Shown piece by piece: positions 62,177 to 64,000 of a stretch of DNA of 64,000 bases. Under the pieces are notes generated by a model. That model was not told the origin of the DNA. It worked only from the letters and a program-made list of their open reading frames with translations, and ran no database searches. This stretch comes from Brachycybe producta (lineage: Eukaryota > Arthropoda > Diplopoda > Playtdesmida > Andrognathidae): the NCBI GenBank assembly GCA_036925085.1, contig JAUPFP010000024.1, positions 696,001-760,000 of the forward strand, read 5' to 3'. Both the position numbers and the translations under genes were made by a program. The number at the start of each line of letters is the position of its first letter. Position 1 is the stretch's first letter.

Positions 62177-63108
62177 TCATTTCGGCTGCGGAAACTTCCT
62201 TAGATATACATTTAGTTGTTTTGACGTAATCGTTTTCACTCCAGGTGCTATACTCTCTTTATCTTTCTGGATTTGTTTCTGATACTTTACACCCTAAAGA
62301 AGAAGAAAAAAAAAAACGTCTGTTTAATCCCGTTCGAGAAAACATCCGAAATTTATCAAGTGATACCTGGAACTCGTTGTAACATTTCTGAAATGTAGAC
62401 ACTTCTGACGAACATTTCGTCTGATCAAAATCGTTTTGCTTGAGACACGTGAACATGGCTTGCATCTGTTGCATGCATGCAACCTCTGAAACAACAAACA
62501 AATATTTTTTTAAAAAAAAAATGGTTTTATGAACAGCTGATTTTCAAACTCTTGAATATTAGTCTTATCTGACTTTGAAAAGCGCGAAATTAAAAGAGTG
62601 TTTTAGAAACTAGAAGGATACCCTAATTCACTTCATGGTATTTTCATGTTTTCATATCTTTTAAACTAAACTTTTTTTATAAACAAATTATTGTCTGTTT
62701 CAAGTTATTTCATTTTAAAACATAAAAAGCTTTATTTTGAAAAAAAATTTCCACATGATGAACTCATTAAGTGATTGAGCAATCCTTCTAGTTTCTAAAA
62801 CAAATTCAAGTTTATCTTCATTTTGCTCCCGTTTACACTTTAAAACCACCATATTTACAATAGAATGCAATAATAAAGTTTGGGTAGTATAGACGTGGCT
62901 CTTTCGATTGAGTTACATGGACGCATGGCACCGTTGAGATACATGTAAGAACCACGTTTGCTCTACCTTTACTTTTTTTTAACGCCTTACCACTCGTTCT
63001 TCCGCCTTTTCCAGAAACCTTATCTCGTAATTTTAAAGGTAGAAGTTCTCTAAATGGAATTTTGGCTAAACACTGAGCTTTTCTTCCATTATGAACCATG
63101 ATAAGCAT
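62177..63108 (-). CDS. CHCHD1: Mitochondrial small ribosomal subunit protein mS37 (CHCHD1)
   Basis: Small subunit protein of the mitochondrial ribosome, a twin-CX9C protein of the kind oxidised and imported by the MIA40 pathway. Three exons in transcript order: 62991-63108, 62367-62485, 62177-62293. Introns are phase 1 and phase 0, giving 117 residues (human 118). The N-terminus is basic with 'GRKAQCLAKIPFRELLPLKL'. The CHCH fold has Cys43-x9-Cys53 ('CMQQMQAMFTC') and Cys64-x9-Cys74 ('CSSEVSTFQKC'), both exact. The protein ends 'LRKFPQPK', like the 'LQRFPNKPYLS' end of the human protein. The first ATG of the exon was used; a second Met at codon 4 is also possible. Intron 1 holds FB1 copy 10. 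It is head-to-head with METTL14. Confidence 0.93.
62519..62851 (+). mobile_element. Foldback MITE, family FB1, copy 10 (CHCHD1 intron 1)
   Basis: Starts 'aaatggttttatgaacagct' and has 'gttttagaaactagaaggat', 'acataaaaagctttatttt', 'aagtgattgagcaatcctt' and 'ctagtttctaaaacaaatt', and ends 'cactttaaaaccaccat'. It makes up about two thirds of the 505-bp intron. Confidence 0.8.
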
Positions 63109-63333
63109 TAAATTTATACTAAATTATGTAAAATAACCATTAATTTTCGCTAAACTTAACAAAAAAAAAATCACAAGAAGTTCATTTATTGACTACCAGA
63201 TGGCGATACGGTATTAGACCAACTGCTGCCATCTAGTGCTAGAAAGGTAAAACTTTTGTATATTGTTTTATAATTTTGAGTTTTCTTCGATTTCACTCTT
63301 TTTTTTCCTCTGTGTTTTTACTTAGTTTTTACG
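63109..63333. promoter_or_regulatory. Bidirectional promoter region, CHCHD1 / METTL14
   Basis: 225 bp separate the two start codons, so the 5' UTRs and promoters of both genes must lie here. Two copies of AGATGGC occur in opposite orientation: 63198-63204 and, as GCCATCT, 63228-63234. The word resembles the YY1/Pho-type core (AAGATGGCGGC), which is common in promoters of housekeeping genes; binding is inferred. No TATA box in a convincing position. Confidence 0.6.
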
Positions 63334-64000
63334 ATGAGTGAACGTTTGAAGGCACGTTTGAAGGAACGTTCTATTAGACGACGAAAGCTTCTGGCTCAAC
63401 AAGTAAGTTATAAAACGTATTTTAAACGAGTTTTGATGTAGATACGGCTAATGTGGCTCTCACGTTGGTTTCTATGGAAGTGGTGTTGCATTCGTATTTA
63501 TGAATGGGGCCACATTTACTCTACTTTGAATTTCTCATTGTTATTTATATAGTTAGGTGTATCGAGTGTGGACAAACTAAGCTCAATATTGGGAAATTAC
63601 GATTATTCTGAACATCCAGCTGCTCAGAAACATGATCTAAATAGCAAAATACGGTAAAAAAAAACCTCCAAATAAAAATCATTTCTGTTTCATTCAACTT
63701 AGAAATCTCGTTTTTTTTTTTAAAGTTTTAACTCAAAACGGAATCTAAACGAAATTGAAGAAGCTTTAAGTGTTAAAAGAAAGAAGATAGTCGTCGAAAC
63801 GGATCGAGATGAGGAACTCGGAGACGTAAAAGATTACAAGATTTTATGATTTTAGATTTGTTAAACGACGACAGGGTTTTCTTTTTTTTCTTCCCGTTAT
63901 TTAAAGGAATATTATGGAACTTTGGACGTTCCGGACGAAGATATTTACAAAGATTCGAGTACGTTTCTTAAAGGAACTCAAAGTGCGAATCCACATAATG
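63334..64000 (+). CDS. METTL14: METTL14, m6A methyltransferase complex subunit, N-terminal exons
   Basis: Non-catalytic partner of METTL3 that binds RNA in the nuclear complex installing N6-methyladenosine in mRNA. Four exons are visible: 63334-63402, 63553-63653, 63726-63825 and 63907 to the window end, in phase, giving 121 residues. The start '[20 protein letters not shown]' followed by '[12 protein letters not shown]' matches the family N-terminal coiled region ('RRKLLLAQTLGLSSVDDL' in Drosophila). The last exon has '[20 protein letters not shown]', almost identical to the human and fly sequence just before the methyltransferase-like domain, which lies outside the window. The linker between them is short and charged. 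The exon boundaries are canonical (gtaagt, gtaaaa, gtaaaa donors). Confidence 0.95.

Noticed and set aside
1-64000. CRISPR arrays, bacterial operons, rRNA or intact tRNA genes
   Set aside because: None seen; spliced genes and the repeat landscape are eukaryotic.

Overview
The window is eukaryotic nuclear DNA from a bilaterian animal. It is very AT-rich, full of microsatellites and short palindromic transposons, and its protein-coding exons are short, flanked by GT..AG introns and joined in consistent phase. No species can be named. The METTL14 N-terminus and a Zasp-type protein without LIM domains look most like protostome, perhaps arthropod, versions; this is inference.

Layout. 1-39.4 kb: no gene I can support. 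It holds AT-rich DNA, simple repeats, several MITE families (some nested) and one non-LTR retrotransposon remnant. It may be intergenic or the long 5' intron(s) of the next gene. 39.4-49.2 kb (+): the 3' part of a neuregulin/vein-like EGF-family ligand gene (Ig domain, EGF domain, transmembrane helix, cytoplasmic tail). 52.6-54.5 kb (+): TRMT10A, tRNA guanosine-9 N1-methyltransferase, 7 exons. 55.7-60.8 kb (-): a Zasp/LDB3-like PDZ + ZM-motif muscle Z-disc protein with a large Gln/Pro-rich region and no LIM domain; its first exon was not found. 62.2-63.1 kb (-): CHCHD1/mS37, a twin-CX9C mitochondrial ribosomal protein, 3 exons. 63.3-64.0 kb (+): the 5' exons of METTL14, the m6A writer subunit, divergent from CHCHD1 across a 225-bp shared promoter and cut by the window end.

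The main discovery candidate is in the neuregulin-like gene. Two consecutive exons (46541-46602 and 47339-47409) each encode a complete alternative C-terminal half of the single EGF domain. Both begin in phase 2, end in phase 1 and have length 2 modulo 3. Including both or skipping both shifts the frame to an early stop, so only one can be used per mRNA. The split falls between the fourth and fifth EGF cysteines, where vertebrate NRG1 splits into its alpha and beta forms.

The repeat content is also informative. About ten copies of a foldback MITE with long inverted arms, four of them within the neuregulin-like gene, sit with at least five other short repeat families, including one intact element with a TTA target duplication and one nested stack.
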